Source of the DNA: Chryseobacterium sp. FP211-J200
GTDB taxonomy: Bacteria > Bacteroidota > Bacteroidia > Flavobacteriales > Weeksellaceae
Assembly (NCBI RefSeq): GCF_001643375.1
Contig: NZ_LSHB01000032.1
Coordinates: forward strand, 1 to 64,000
DNA: 64,000 nucleotides
Direction of reading: 5' to 3'
Shown: positions 16,641 to 25,926 of the stretch, piece after piece
Position numbering within the stretch: position 1 is the first letter of the stretch
How the letters are laid out: each line of letters opens with the position of its first letter
Program-made: the position numbers and the translations under genes
The notes under the pieces: model-generated
What the model was told of the DNA's origin: nothing
Databases searched by the model: none
What the model saw: the letters and a program-made list of their open reading frames with translations, nothing else

Positions 16641-17678
16641 TTAAACTTTCACTTTGAGCTCGTCAACTTTTATAATTTTGTAAACCAACTCTTTGTATAT
16701 CTCATCATCTTCCATTTGACGAACGCCTAGACCTTTGGATTTCAGATCCATTTCGCGAAGGATCGAAATGACACGAGTCGCATGTTTCAAAGGATAAAAT
16801 CTTGCGGCTTCTGTATAATCTTTGATTGCATAAGGATTGACACCCATCGTGGAAGCCATGGTTTGCGGTGATTGACCGGATAAAGTATGGTATATGATGA
16901 TGTTCGAAAAGAAATTGTACAACGCTCCGAAAGCCATCTGCACGGGATTCGATTTTTTGTTCTTTCCCATGTAATAAGCAATGCTGAAAGCCTTTGCTTG
17001 ATCCTTGGTCGCCAACGCTTTTTGAAGTTCGAAGATGTTGAAATCCTTACTGATCCCGATATGTTCTTCGATAATTTTGCCGTCCAGAACAGCACCGTCC
17101 TTCAAAACGATTTTCAGCTTATTGAGCTCGTTGGCAATTCTGGAAAGGTCATTCCCAAGATATTCTGCCAAAAGGTGGCTGATGTTGGGTGCAGATTTGA
17201 TTCCCATCACGCTCATTTCCCCTTGGATCCAGGTTGGAAGTTGATAATCCTTCATCTTCTCACTCGTGAAGAGCATTCCTGATTTGGTTAAAGTCTTCGT
17301 GACTTTTTTCCTCGCATCCAGTTTCTTAAGCTTGTGTGCAAAAACCAAGATCGTGGACGGAACAGGATTTTCGAGATACTTTTCCAAGGCTTTGGATTCA
17401 TCATCATTCAGTTTCATATCCTGCGCTTCCTTTACGATGATGAGCTGTTTGTCACCCATCATTGGATATTGTCTGGCTAATGACAGAACTTCCAAATAAT
17501 TGGTATCTCTTCCGTAAGCAACCGTTTGGTTGAAAGCCTTCTCGTCCTCTTCCAAAACATCGTGCTCAAAATGCTTGACAGCGAGGTCTATGTAGAAAGA
17601 CTCGTCGCCGTGAAGAAAATAAACCGGTAATAGTTCTTTATTTTTAATATTTTTGAGGATAATATCTATTTCTTTCAT
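16641..17678 (-). CDS. holA: DNA polymerase III delta subunit
   Basis: The 345-residue delta subunit belongs to the clamp loader that places the beta clamp on DNA. The N-terminus PVYFLHGDESFYIDLAVKHF is the family start, with the nucleotide-binding-like loop degenerated as expected for delta. The middle has LARQYPMMGDKQLIIVKEA, and the C-terminal helical collar contains MAFGALYNFFSNIIIYH. It is divergent from the nuclease-like gene with only 8 bases between the two start codons, so each promoter must lie inside the other gene or the two overlap. Confidence 0.92.
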   Translation of the reverse strand: MKEIDIILKNIKNKELLPVYFLHGDESFYIDLAVKHFEHDVLEEDEKAFNQTVAYGRDTNYLEVLSLARQYPMMGDKQLIIVKEAQDMKLNDDESKALEKYLENPVPSTILVFAHKLKKLDARKKVTKTLTKSGMLFTSEKMKDYQLPTWIQGEMSVMGIKSAPNISHLLAEYLGNDLSRIANELNKLKIVLKDGAVLDGKIIEEHIGISKDFNIFELQKALATKDQAKAFSIAYYMGKNKKSNPVQMAFGALYNFFSNIIIYHTLSGQSPQTMASTMGVNPYAIKDYTEAARFYPLKHATRVISILREMDLKSKGLGVRQMEDDEIYKELVYKIIKVDELKVKV

Positions 17679-17686
17679 CTTAACGT

Positions 17687-18121
17687 ATGCAGGTTCCGAA
17701 ACTTAATTTTGAAAATGACTTTGATCTGCAGATCAAACAAGACAAAGATACATTTTTTATCTATGATCTGGCAAGGAAGATGTGGCTTGTACTGACGCCG
17801 GAAGAGTGGGTAAGACAGCATTGGCTGCATTATTTCCACATCGTGAAAAAGAAAAATCTGTCCTCATTGATTCTTGAACAAAAGCTGGAACTGAACGGCA
17901 CGACAAAGCGGATCGACCTGCTGGTCACAGAAAAAACCAAGCCTAAGATCCTAATCGAATGTAAGGCTCCGAACATCGCTTTGAAAGAAATTCATTTTGA
18001 GCAGATCGCACGTTACAATAGCTTAATAGGTGCACAGCAGATCATCATTAGCAATGGTTTACATCATATTTTCGCAGAACTTACAGAAACGGGATATCAA
18101 TTTCGTAAAGCAATGGATTGA
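17687..18121 (+). CDS. Stand-alone HsdR_N-like nuclease domain protein
   Basis: The 144-residue protein resembles the N-terminal nuclease domain of type I restriction HsdR subunits. A PD-(D/E)xK core is visible: E near KLELNG, KRIDLLV with the catalytic Asp, and PKILIECKAP with the E-x-K pair. There are no helicase motifs and no hsdM or hsdS nearby. In Flavobacteriia this small protein often stands next to holA, which suggests a housekeeping DNA-repair role rather than restriction; that is from memory and inference. Spacing to holA is 8 bases, divergent. Confidence 0.75.
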   Translation: MQVPKLNFENDFDLQIKQDKDTFFIYDLARKMWLVLTPEEWVRQHWLHYFHIVKKKNLSSLILEQKLELNGTTKRIDLLVTEKTKPKILIECKAPNIALKEIHFEQIARYNSLIGAQQIIISNGLHHIFAELTETGYQFRKAMD

Positions 18122-18197
18122 TCAATAACTACAGTTTTACGGGATTGGAATAAGTATTGATTATTAGAAATTTAAACATAATTCTAATTTGTTGAGA

Positions 18198-20684
18198 ATG
18201 AGTGAAAAAACTACCAAGCCATCTAAACTAAAAAAAATACTGACCATCACCGGAATTTCTATTCTGGTTTTGTTACTGATTTTTCCATTTGCGCTGGATG
18301 CTTATCTGAAGCGTAAACTACCTGACCTCATCAACGATAAAACACCGTACCATCTGACTTTGGATCAATTCAATCTGAGTCTGTTTTCCGGTAATTTGAA
18401 TGCAGAGAATCTTGTCATCAATAATAAAGATCAAAAAGATTCCACAGTTACACAGATCAATGGAACGGTCAAAGAACTGAAAATTGAGGATTTCAGTATT
18501 TGGAAAGCGATTTTTAATAAGACTTACAAGGCTAAAGATGTGGTTTTGACCGACCCAAATATCACCGTAGTTTTCGCTCCGAAAAAAGACAAAACCAATC
18601 AGAAAAAGAAGAAAATAGATGTTGCTCTGGAAAATATCATTGTTTCAAATGGTAATGTTAAGATTCAGAATCATAAAGGGAAAATATTGTTCAATGGACA
18701 AAACGTCAACATCAAGCTGACAAACATCAAACAAAGTGACGACACATCTAAAATTCCTCTGGCCTTCGAAGAGTTCAAAATTGATGCGCAAAATGTTGTC
18801 GTAACCGCAAATGAATTCTATGAATACAATGCTAAAAAAATTTCGGCAAAGAATAAAACGCTCACCATTCTTGGTTTTCATCTCAATCCAATTCAGAATG
18901 CGAAGAATTACAATGCCAAGAATATTTTCGATTTTTCTGCGGATGAACTGACTGCGACGAACTTTTTGGTAAATCAAGATTCCTTGATCGTAGACCAAAT
19001 TGATTTTGTGAAACCAGATCTGAAAGTGACTTCCACAGGAAAAAAAACAGTAGAAAAGAAAGTTGAGAAAGAAAAAGAAATGAATTTGAAAATCGGGTTG
19101 AAGAACATCAGTTTCAATCAAGGGAAAATATTGGTTTTGCAATCTAATCTTCAGAAAACGGCTTCGATCGACAACTTTAATTTTAAACTGAGCAATATTG
19201 TTTTTGACAAGAATACGGTGAAGGAAAAAATACCGTTCAGGTTTACCAATCATAATATTGAAGCAGAAAATATCTATTTGAAAACAGACGATCTGCAAGC
19301 TTTGAAAATTGGGAAAATCAAGTCAGAAAATCAAGACATTACCATTGACAATTTTGAGATGATCCCGTTGGGGAAAAGTAGTCATAAAGATGTTCTTGAC
19401 ATTAAAACCGATAAAATATTGATCACGAACAATCAATCGAAATACATTGGTCAACAACTGAATTTGAATTTTGTCGGAATCGATGTGGTGAATCCTAAAA
19501 TCAAAATCTTCTCAGCGAGACATAAAGCTCAAGCCAAAAAGAACACTTCATCAACACCGGATTTCAAAGCTTTGATTGGAAAATTGAATATCAGCAATGG
19601 AACTTTCAAACAAATTTCGGAAGGAAAAGAAAAATTGTCTGTGGGGAAATTTGACATCAATCTTAATGAATTAAAATCTGATAAAAACATTGCAAAAGAA
19701 GACCTGCCTTTCACGATAAAAAACCATCTGATCACCGCAAAAACCGTCAATCTGGATGCAGGAAAACATTACAGATTGAAATTGGCTTCACTGAAAAACA
19801 CAGGCAAACAAACCGATTTGCAGAATCTGGAATTCCTGCCAAAATATTCAAGAACGGCCTTTAGCAAAGTGATCGCTGTAGAAGAAGACCTTTATACTAT
19901 TAAGACAAAACATATCACAATCACCGATAAAGATTCTAAAATAGGGAAAAACACGATCATCAATCTTGATAAAATTATCATTGATCAATTGGATTGTAAC
20001 ATCTACCACGACCTTGCGCCACCGGATGATCACGCTGTCAGATATTTGTTTGCAAAGAAATTGAGAGATGTGAAATTTCCTCTTTTCGTGAATCAAATTC
20101 AGATCAAAAACTCGGCTTTGACCTACGAGGAAAATGCTGAAAACGCCAACAAACCAGGAAAACTGACGTTTGATGACTTCAATGCGACCATTAGAAATGT
20201 GAACAATACGAAGATCAAAGGCTTGCCGACGATGATCACTGTGGATTCTGACTTCAAATTCTATGGAACCGCGCCTACGAACGTTAGCTGGAAGTTTGAT
20301 GTGAAAGACATGGAAGACAAATTCACGATTGTTGGAAATATCCAAAAACTATCTGCGGACAATGTGAATCTATTCGTAAGACCTTATCTGAACGTAACAT
20401 TGGATGGGAAAATCGATTATATTAAATTTGATTACTATGGTTCTAGCGCTGGAATCGCTGGGAAATTCTACTTCAAATACAAAGATATGTACGTGAATTT
20501 CATCAATAAAAAGAATGGAAAAGACCGCAAGGTCTTGAGTACGGTTGCCAATTGGTTTGTAAGAAATGAATCGACCGGAGAACCCGACCATGTGAACATC
20601 GAAAAGCAACGTGATCCGGAGAGGAGTTTCTTCAATATGCTGTGGCAGGGCATTATGGAAGGTTTGAAGAAGTATGTTATTTGA
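18198..20684 (+). CDS. Large AsmA/DUF748-like envelope protein
   Basis: From ATG at 18198 the protein has 828 residues: a basic N-terminus, one membrane segment (about 17-35, ISILVLLLIFPFALDAYL), then a long run of repeating beta-strand units. Pieces such as NGTFKQISEG and GNVKIQNHKGKILFNGQNVN have the layout of AsmA/TamB/DUF748 proteins, which span the periplasm and are linked to lipid transport or outer-membrane assembly. The C-terminus ends with a helical IMEGLKKYVI. It is a single-gene unit; a dispersed repeat follows the stop. Confidence 0.75.
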   Translation: MSEKTTKPSKLKKILTITGISILVLLLIFPFALDAYLKRKLPDLINDKTPYHLTLDQFNLSLFSGNLNAENLVINNKDQKDSTVTQINGTVKELKIEDFSIWKAIFNKTYKAKDVVLTDPNITVVFAPKKDKTNQKKKKIDVALENIIVSNGNVKIQNHKGKILFNGQNVNIKLTNIKQSDDTSKIPLAFEEFKIDAQNVVVTANEFYEYNAKKISAKNKTLTILGFHLNPIQNAKNYNAKNIFDFSADELTATNFLVNQDSLIVDQIDFVKPDLKVTSTGKKTVEKKVEKEKEMNLKIGLKNISFNQGKILVLQSNLQKTASIDNFNFKLSNIVFDKNTVKEKIPFRFTNHNIEAENIYLKTDDLQALKIGKIKSENQDITIDNFEMIPLGKSSHKDVLDIKTDKILITNNQSKYIGQQLNLNFVGIDVVNPKIKIFSARHKAQAKKNTSSTPDFKALIGKLNISNGTFKQISEGKEKLSVGKFDINLNELKSDKNIAKEDLPFTIKNHLITAKTVNLDAGKHYRLKLASLKNTGKQTDLQNLEFLPKYSRTAFSKVIAVEEDLYTIKTKHITITDKDSKIGKNTIINLDKIIIDQLDCNIYHDLAPPDDHAVRYLFAKKLRDVKFPLFVNQIQIKNSALTYEENAENANKPGKLTFDDFNATIRNVNNTKIKGLPTMITVDSDFKFYGTAPTNVSWKFDVKDMEDKFTIVGNIQKLSADNVNLFVRPYLNVTLDGKIDYIKFDYYGSSAGIAGKFYFKYKDMYVNFINKKNGKDRKVLSTVANWFVRNESTGEPDHVNIEKQRDPERSFFNMLWQGIMEGLKKYVI

Positions 20685-20762
20685 TAGTCAAAGGAATAAA
20701 TCTTTTGCTGGATATAAATCTTTTATAAGAGACCTTGGACAAAACGTCTGCTACGCGAAGCT

Positions 20763-20880
20763 GCAGCCCGGCTTGAACGGAGCTCTTTTTGTCATTGCGA
20801 TTACTGAAAGTTCAACTGTTATGGTTTCACTTCGTTCGCAATGGCAAAAAAGCGGGAGTGGAAGACGGATCAAGCTGCCC
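20763..20880 (+). repeat. Dispersed hairpin repeat, copy 2
   Basis: This 118-bp copy begins GCAGCCCGGCTTGAACGGA and ends CAAGCTGCCC. CTTGA near the start pairs with TCAAG near the end. The centre holds a second inverted pair, TTTTTGTCATTGCGA and TCGCAATGGCAAAAA, giving a long inner stem. It lies between convergent genes. Confidence 0.85.
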
Positions 20881-20888
20881 AAATATCA

Positions 20889-21896
20889 TTAAAGATTAAA
20901 ATCCTTCTTGGGATTGAAGAGATAGATCAAAAAGAAAAACAGAACAGAAACTGCCAGGAAATATTGGTAGTAATGAACCGAAGATTGGGAACTGATCATT
21001 GTGGAACTGGAACCCGTAGACTTTTGTAATTCTGTTGTCAGATGGTTGATGGCTTCGTCCAGATTGTTGCCATTGAAATAACTTCCGCCCGTTGAGGATG
21101 CGATATTGGTGAGCGCTTTTGTCTGTAATTTGGAAACGACCGTTTCGCCGTAGATATCGGATTTATAACCCATCAATTGGCCGTAGTAATACTCTGGGAT
21201 TGGCGCGCCTTCTTCTGTTCCCACACCAATTGTCGTAATTCTGATACCTTGTTTTTTTGCCAAGCTAATGGCTTCTTCCTCATGACCTTCATTGTCCTCG
21301 CCATCACTTATCAGGACGACGTTCTTCGAACCTTTGTTGATATTTTTAAATTTCTGTGAAGCTACTTCCATCGCTTTCAGGAAATCGGTGCCTTGATTTT
21401 GGACAACACTGGTTTCGATTCCGGAAAGGTAAGTTTCCGCTGCCGAATAATCACTGGACAAAGGCATCACAGAATAGGCGTCGCCTGCAAAAACCACAAT
21501 CCCTACTCTATCATTGGTCATCTTCTGTAAAGAATTAATAATAATATTCTTAGCTTCGTCCAATCGGCTTGGCTGGATGTCTTGCGCATTCATCGAGTTG
21601 GAAACGTCCAAAACAAAAATTGTATTGCTGACATTTTGAGTCACACTGATCTCTTCTTTTCCGCCAAGTAAATCGATGATGGCGAAAATTAAAAACAGAA
21701 ATCCAAACAGATAAAGGATCGGGAAAAGTTTGGCGAACCAAGATGTTTTTTCAAAAAGCGTTTCTTGAAATCGGTCGTCTGCAAAAACATTTCTTCTCTT
21801 GCTTTTCCATTTGATATAATGAATGATAAAGTAGCCGATGACAGGCAACAAAAGAAGCAACAACAGATACCAGTAATTTCCTAAAGACCAACTCAT
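20889..21896 (-). CDS. batB: BatB-like von Willebrand factor A protein
   Basis: The 335-residue protein has membrane segments at about 9-27 and 56-74, a VWA domain (about 90-290), and a C-terminal membrane segment. The MIDAS metal site is intact as DVSNSMNA (DxSxS), with a later SDGEDNEG. Bat proteins form a membrane complex with a MoxR ATPase and have been linked to oxidative or envelope stress. It starts 4 bases after the BatA-like gene. The batC and batD genes that usually follow are absent; a repeat and a convergent gene come next. Confidence 0.88.
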   Translation of the reverse strand: MSWSLGNYWYLLLLLLLPVIGYFIIHYIKWKSKRRNVFADDRFQETLFEKTSWFAKLFPILYLFGFLFLIFAIIDLLGGKEEISVTQNVSNTIFVLDVSNSMNAQDIQPSRLDEAKNIIINSLQKMTNDRVGIVVFAGDAYSVMPLSSDYSAAETYLSGIETSVVQNQGTDFLKAMEVASQKFKNINKGSKNVVLISDGEDNEGHEEEAISLAKKQGIRITTIGVGTEEGAPIPEYYYGQLMGYKSDIYGETVVSKLQTKALTNIASSTGGSYFNGNNLDEAINHLTTELQKSTGSSSTMISSQSSVHYYQYFLAVSVLFFFLIYLFNPKKDFNL

Positions 21897-21900
21897 CAGC

Positions 21901-22890
21901 TTAATTCAAAATTTTAAAAATGACCCAACGGAACAATGCATCCAACAACAAAAATCCTAACGCGATCCAAAGGAAGACCCTGAAATATTCTTCATAATTA
22001 TACAGTTTTGAAGTTTTGACATCTGACCTTTCCAGCTGGTTGATCTCGTCATAAACGGTTTGAAGGCTGTTGTTATCCGTCGCACGGAAGTATTTTCCGC
22101 CCGTTAATTGTGAAATGTCCATCAAGGTATTTTCATCAATTTCTGTTTTTTGTTCTGTGAAAACAATGTCTCCAAAAATATTGGTTCCAGTTGGGAAAGC
22201 CGCAAATCCATTACTCCCAATCCCCACTGTATAAACTTTGATGCCGTTATTCTTTGCCAATTCTGCAGCGATCTGCGGCGGCATGGCATTGATGATCGTA
22301 TTCACACCATCAGTCATCAGAATGATGATCTTGCTCTTTGCTTTGCTATTTTTCAAGTGATTGACCGCAACCGATAGACCTTCGCCAATCGCAGTTCCTG
22401 GCTGTAATTCCAAAGGATTTAATTGATTAAGTTCATCCACAACTACTTGATGGTCGGTCGTTAAAGGAACTTTGGTGTAAGCTTCTCCTGAGTAGGCCAC
22501 CAAACCAATTCTGTCATTTTCTCTTTTGTTAACGAAATCAACAGCGATTTTCTTCAATGCCTCCAACCTGTCCGGGTCTAGATCTTTTGCCAACATACTG
22601 AGTGAAACGTCCACAGAAAGCATGATATCAATTCCTTTGGATTCATCTCGGTCTTGTGAAATGGTGTAAGTTCTTGGTCGTGCCAAAGCAATGATGAGAG
22701 CTGTGAGAATAAAATATTTCGAAACCTTCAGAAAAGTCATTACCAAAGAGATGTTTCCGCTTGGTCTCATATTTTGAACTGAAGGCACAGCAATTCCCCG
22801 ACTCTTCTTTTTGCCCGCATCCAAGATGAACAATGGAATGAACAAAATAAAAAGCAATAAAAACCAGGGACTGTAAAATTCGAAATTCAC
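21901..22890 (-). CDS. batA: BatA-like von Willebrand factor A protein
   Basis: This 329-residue paralog of the downstream gene has the same layout: a short membrane start (FYSPWFLLLFILFIPLFIL), a second membrane segment near 55-65, a VWA domain with MIDAS DVSLSMLA and LMTDGVNT, and a last membrane segment before the end (VFLWIALGFLLLDALFRW). It forms part of the aerotolerance (Bat) operon. A degenerate AT-rich spacer with repeated GATAAATGAT separates it from the gene upstream. Confidence 0.9.
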   Translation of the reverse strand: MNFEFYSPWFLLLFILFIPLFILDAGKKKSRGIAVPSVQNMRPSGNISLVMTFLKVSKYFILTALIIALARPRTYTISQDRDESKGIDIMLSVDVSLSMLAKDLDPDRLEALKKIAVDFVNKRENDRIGLVAYSGEAYTKVPLTTDHQVVVDELNQLNPLELQPGTAIGEGLSVAVNHLKNSKAKSKIIILMTDGVNTIINAMPPQIAAELAKNNGIKVYTVGIGSNGFAAFPTGTNIFGDIVFTEQKTEIDENTLMDISQLTGGKYFRATDNNSLQTVYDEINQLERSDVKTSKLYNYEEYFRVFLWIALGFLLLDALFRWVIFKILN

Positions 22891-22940
22891 GGGTTGATTA
22901 TAATTGATAAATGATGATTGATAAATGATTTAATGAAAGC

Positions 22941-23894
22941 CTACTTATTTTTATTTCTAAAATTTTCTTGTTCTCCGCTATTCAAAGTTCTTAGATTTTC
23001 TGCTTCCACGTCTTTTGTTGAACGTTTTACAAAGTCTCTGATCTCAGAAAAATCCTTAGACATAATTTCCTGATTCGGAATTGTTTTCGCAAACTTCACG
23101 AGATCGCCACGCAAGAAGATATCTTCCACGATTTTTTCGTTTTCCTGAGAAATAGCGTTGGTCGATTTCATATAAGTGATGAGATCATCTGTCAGCAAAA
23201 CATCTGCAGGAATCTGATATTGTTTTGTAATGAAAGCCCTGGAAATCTCGATCAACTCAACATAAAAAGCACGGAAATTCTCGTCTTCGATGTAATTTTT
23301 CTTTCTAAGTTTTTCCAGGTCCTTCAAAGTTTGATTGGTTGTAACGGCTGGGCTGCTTTTGCGTTTTCTCCCATACTTTACAATGCCGATGATCAAAACA
23401 ATGATGGCAATGATAAGCAATGCCAGAAGAACATAGAATTTATAAAGTTCCCAATAATCTTTGACATCCAAACGAACCTCCTTGTTCTTCATAATGTCAT
23501 TGATCTGGTCGCCTTTTTTGGCTGTATTGATGACCTCCACTTCATAAGGAATGGTCTTCAGGATTTTATCTCCGACTTTAACCTCGATTTCCGGAATTGT
23601 GAATTTCCCTTCCTGGAAAACCGCAAATTTCACCGACCTCAAATAAATATCTTTTTGAATTGCAATACTGTCATTCACCATTTCAAAATGAAAAGGCAAT
23701 AACTCATTTCTCGCTGCGATCTGCACATCTTTTCCATTCAAATCCAAAATCTGAATCTTAAAAACCGCCACTTCACCCAACGCCAACGTCGTCTTATCAA
23801 GATTGGATGATAAGGTTTGAGAAAATCCTAAAAATGATGAGAGGATAAAAAAGAAAAAATATAATTGATATGATTTGAATCTTTGCATTTGCAA
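22941..23894 (-). CDS. BatD-like periplasmic/membrane protein of the Bat operon
   Basis: The 317-residue protein has a signal peptide (YFFFFILSSFLGFSQ), an N-terminal beta-rich domain with EVAVFKIQILDLNGKDVQI, then a membrane segment at about 148-168 (VLLALLIIAIIVLIIGIV) and a C-terminal helical cytoplasmic tail. It has the layout of the short BatD-like protein placed between DUF58 and BatA in Bacteroidota. It probably acts as a periplasmic adaptor of the MoxR-Bat complex, which is inferred from the operon. Confidence 0.72.
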   Translation of the reverse strand: MQMQRFKSYQLYFFFFILSSFLGFSQTLSSNLDKTTLALGEVAVFKIQILDLNGKDVQIAARNELLPFHFEMVNDSIAIQKDIYLRSVKFAVFQEGKFTIPEIEVKVGDKILKTIPYEVEVINTAKKGDQINDIMKNKEVRLDVKDYWELYKFYVLLALLIIAIIVLIIGIVKYGRKRKSSPAVTTNQTLKDLEKLRKKNYIEDENFRAFYVELIEISRAFITKQYQIPADVLLTDDLITYMKSTNAISQENEKIVEDIFLRGDLVKFAKTIPNQEIMSKDFSEIRDFVKRSTKDVEAENLRTLNSGEQENFRNKNK

Positions 23895-23925
23895 TTTCTA
23901 ACTTCTAATAACTAACTTCTAAAAT

Positions 23926-24786
23926 CTATTTCTTAAAATATTGATACAAAAACTTGCTGTAATCATCCGAGGTTTTAATATCTAAAAAATGGGCCGATGA
24001 ATTCTCGAATTCTTCTTTGGTCTGGCGCATTTTGCGTTTTTGTTGTTCTGCAAAATCGTACCGCCATCTTGCGCTGGAAGTGTTTGCCCAAACTTGCTGA
24101 CCCGTTTCTGCATCACGAAAAAGCGCATAACCGATGTCCGGGATCTCCATATCTTTTTCGTCAAAAACGCGAAGTCCCAAAAGCTGATGTTTTCTTGCAG
24201 TTACATTTAGGATTTTTTGGTCAAATTCATCTTCGAAATCCGAAAACAAAAAAACTAAAGATTTTCTTTTGAAAACGCTCATCATATAATTGAAAGCCAC
24301 ATCCAGATTGGATTTTGCAGGAACATAATCTGCCGACAAAATATTGCTGATGATTGACAAAACATGTTTTCTACCTTTCTGCGGCGGCACTACTTTCAAA
24401 ACTTTGTCAGCGTAGAGGATCAATCCGATTTTGTCATTGTTTCCTGCGGCCGAAAATCCGAGAGATGCGCAGATTTCAGCAACATATTCTCTTTTTAGTT
24501 GCGTTCTCGTTCCGTAATCCATTGACGCAGAAACATCTACAACAAGCATCATTGTAAGTTCTCGCTCTTCTTCCATCACTTTTACGAATGGCTCGCGGAA
24601 ACGTGCTGTTTTGTTCCAGTCCATTCTTCGGGTGTCGTCACCAAATTGATATTGACGAATCTCAGAAAATGTCATTCCCTGACCTTTGAATGCACTGTGA
24701 TATTGTCCCATAAGCGATGCTTCCGTCTTCTTGCGAGTCCGGATCTCTATCTGCTTTACTTTTTTGACAATGTCTTTTATCTGCAT
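23926..24786 (-). CDS. DUF58 protein with VWA-like domain
   Basis: This soluble protein of 286 residues belongs to the DUF58 family that partners MoxR ATPases. The family motif GQGMTFSEIRQYQFGDDTRRMDWNKTAR is visible at about 34-61, and the VWA-like metal site is VDVSASMDYG with FSDFEDEFD later. It lies between the Bat genes and an inserted AT-rich gene on the same strand. Confidence 0.9.
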   Translation of the reverse strand: MQIKDIVKKVKQIEIRTRKKTEASLMGQYHSAFKGQGMTFSEIRQYQFGDDTRRMDWNKTARFREPFVKVMEEERELTMMLVVDVSASMDYGTRTQLKREYVAEICASLGFSAAGNNDKIGLILYADKVLKVVPPQKGRKHVLSIISNILSADYVPAKSNLDVAFNYMMSVFKRKSLVFLFSDFEDEFDQKILNVTARKHQLLGLRVFDEKDMEIPDIGYALFRDAETGQQVWANTSSARWRYDFAEQQKRKMRQTKEEFENSSAHFLDIKTSDDYSKFLYQYFKK

Positions 24787-24812
24787 TTTTTAGTTTCGCT
24801 TTATATTCTGAA

Positions 24813-25271
24813 CTAAATTACCTCAAAATTAGATTTTTTTAATTCTTTAATATTAATTTTATTTTCTAAAATTGAAAAAATAAAATTCCACAAATTTTCA
24901 AAATCTTTCTCTTGCCTTTTATCATTTTTTTCACAATTAATTTGATTGAAACATAAATTTCTTTGATTTTTCTCCTGAAAAAAAATCCAGTTTTTGACAA
25001 CAGGCAAAATATCAATAGAATTATTACATTCTAAATTCATCGGTAATTTCAAAAAATCTACTTCATCAAAGTAATCTTTAATTAATTTTAATTCACTATT
25101 TGTTAGCGTGACCATTAAAGTTACTTCCTCATTTTCATATTTTCTCACAAAAATATGAGTTTGAGAATCATAAAAATCTGTAACAGACCTCAGTTTAAAA
25201 GAAAAATCTGAAGTTTGTCCAAAACAAATTTGAACTAAGCATAGAAATGTAATCAATAAAATTTTTCTCAC
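24813..25271 (-). CDS. AT-rich hypothetical secreted protein
   Basis: A 152-residue protein with a signal peptide (MRKILLITFLCLVQICFGQ). The mature part has several Cys (LECNNS, NLCFNQINCEK) and ends with a helical ENLWNFIFSILENKINIKEL. I do not recognise it. Base use is far more AT-rich than the flanking Bat genes, and it separates DUF58 from the GNAT/MoxR pair, so it looks inserted into the operon. Confidence 0.6.
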   Translation of the reverse strand: MRKILLITFLCLVQICFGQTSDFSFKLRSVTDFYDSQTHIFVRKYENEEVTLMVTLTNSELKLIKDYFDEVDFLKLPMNLECNNSIDILPVVKNWIFFQEKNQRNLCFNQINCEKNDKRQEKDFENLWNFIFSILENKINIKELKKSNFEVI

Positions 25272-25462
25272 TTATTAAAGTTTGAAGCAATTTAAAAAAG
25301 TTTTTAATTTTACTATAATGCTAAACTTTAAGACTTGAACCATTGCTTTTTTGGCGGTCATCGGTTGATAGTTTTCAGACATCTCATCATTAGTATAATT
25401 CGACAACTGACCACTACCAACAGATTAACCAATTTATAAGAAGTTTAAAAACCGCTTATATT

Positions 25463-25918
25463 TTAATTTAATTCAATGGAGACATTGACCCATTCATCAT
25501 CAAACTTCGTCTCATATTTCTTATAAAAATTAATGGCCGACTCATTCCAGTTCAAAACCTGAAAGACCATTCCTGAATAGTTTTTGGACTTTCCATAATC
25601 AAGGGTTTTATCGAAAAGCTGTTTTCCTATGTTACGCCCTCTCATTTTTTCTGTAACAATAAGGTCTTCCAAATATAATCGTTGCCCTTTCCATGTCGAA
25701 TATCTTACATAATACAAGGAAAGACCTACAATATGATTATCAACTTCTGCTACGAAAGCGCCCCAAACAGGATTATTTCCAAAACCCGCCTCTTCAAATT
25801 CTTGTAATGAAACCGTGACTTCATCCGGCGCATTTTCATATTCCGCCAATTCCTTTATAAGTGCTAGCATTGCAGGACAATCTTTTAGGATTGCTTCTCT
25901 GATCATTAAATTGTTCAT
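25463..25918 (-). CDS. GNAT N-acetyltransferase, spermidine/thialysine acetyltransferase-like
   Basis: The 151-residue acetyltransferase matches the SSAT2-like branch: the start IREAILKDCPAMLALIKELAEYE, then LYYVRYSTWKGQRLYLEDLIVTEKMRGRNIGKQLF and the late VLNWNESAINFYKKYE. The acetyl-CoA turn is RGRNIGKQL, slightly off the usual RGxGxG. Substrates in this branch include polyamines and thialysine; which one applies here is unknown. It starts 8 bases after the MoxR gene and is probably co-transcribed, without a known link to MoxR function. Confidence 0.82.
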   Translation of the reverse strand: MNNLMIREAILKDCPAMLALIKELAEYENAPDEVTVSLQEFEEAGFGNNPVWGAFVAEVDNHIVGLSLYYVRYSTWKGQRLYLEDLIVTEKMRGRNIGKQLFDKTLDYGKSKNYSGMVFQVLNWNESAINFYKKYETKFDDEWVNVSIELN

Positions 25919-25926
25919 GCTTATGA

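Noticed and set aside
17687-18121. Type I restriction system
   Set aside because: Only a nuclease-like domain is present; no helicase, methylase or specificity gene is near.
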